Below, in pieces: positions 49,872 to 49,929 of a stretch of 49,929 bases of DNA. Position 1 is the first letter of the stretch. Each line of letters opens with the position of its first letter. The position numbers were made by a program, and so were the translations under genes. The notes under the pieces are model-generated. The model was not told the DNA's origin. It ran no database searches and worked only from the letters and a program-made list of their open reading frames with translations. The stretch spans positions 1 through 49,929 of the forward strand of contig JAEZYD010000055.1 of assembly GCA_023419375.1 (NCBI GenBank), given 5' to 3'. This DNA comes from Pseudomonadota bacterium (GTDB lineage Bacteria > Desulfobacterota > Desulfovibrionia > Desulfovibrionales > Desulfovibrionaceae).

Positions 49872-49929
49872 AGATAATTGGGGGAAGGGGGGCGGTTTTT
49901 TTAAAAGGCCCCGGACCCCCACCCCCCCA

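Overview
The window reads as chromosomal DNA from a high-GC, strictly anaerobic sulfate reducer of the Desulfovibrio type. Reasons: an energy-converting-hydrogenase-related membrane complex, HypD/HypE hydrogenase maturation, anaerobic NAD synthesis by NadA/NadB/NadC, a TauE-type sulfite/sulfonate exporter, and protein sequences typical of that group. The assignment is by recognition and was not checked by alignment. I see no tRNA, rRNA, IS element, phage gene or CRISPR array.

Layout. 0-6 kb: polyphosphate genes (ppk1, then a Ppx/GppA phosphatase) and a chemoreceptor, all on the minus strand; the receptor has a sigma-28-like promoter. 6.2-10.2 kb, plus strand: an NRAMP Mn/Fe importer, then a tightly overlapping three-gene unit encoding a cytosolic solute-binding-type protein, a HypB/UreG-type GTPase and an ABC ATPase with no permease. 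Paired palindromes lie ahead of this unit. 10.3-22.6 kb, minus strand: a 63-aa protein, hypD-hypE, argC, a DUF1844 protein, a class V aminotransferase, an RlmI-type rRNA methyltransferase, an exported/anchored protein of unknown function, and nadC-nadA-nadB. 23.0-25.4 kb, plus strand: mgtE, a small zinc-ribbon protein and a NarL-type regulator. 25.4-27.0 kb: about 1.7 kb of non-coding repeats, with three 313-bp tandem fold-back units and two 96-bp-period units.

27.0-33.5 kb, plus strand: a TauE permease and a small membrane partner, followed by five signalling genes (membrane kinase, REC, DHp-only protein, REC, REC-kinase) with no DNA-binding domain among them. 33.7-35.3 kb, minus strand: a hotdog thioesterase and a Tim44-like protein. 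35.5-44.0 kb, minus strand: a UDP-glucuronate decarboxylase-like gene 15 bp ahead of a six-gene Ehr-type (hydrogenase-4-like) complex whose large subunit lacks the NiFe cysteine motifs. 44.1-49.9 kb, plus strand: a TatD-family nuclease and the glycine cleavage genes gcvT-gcvH-gcvPA-gcvPB.

The most unusual items are: (1) the solute-binding/GTPase/ABC-ATPase triad, which looks like a soluble metal or cofactor handling system; (2) a family of about 90-nt structured elements placed just after the stop codons of hypE, argC and gcvH, with compensatory stem changes; (3) the Ehr complex without NiFe ligands; (4) a phosphorelay with a ChpT-like phosphotransferase candidate and no obvious output; (5) the 313-bp tandem fold-back repeats.
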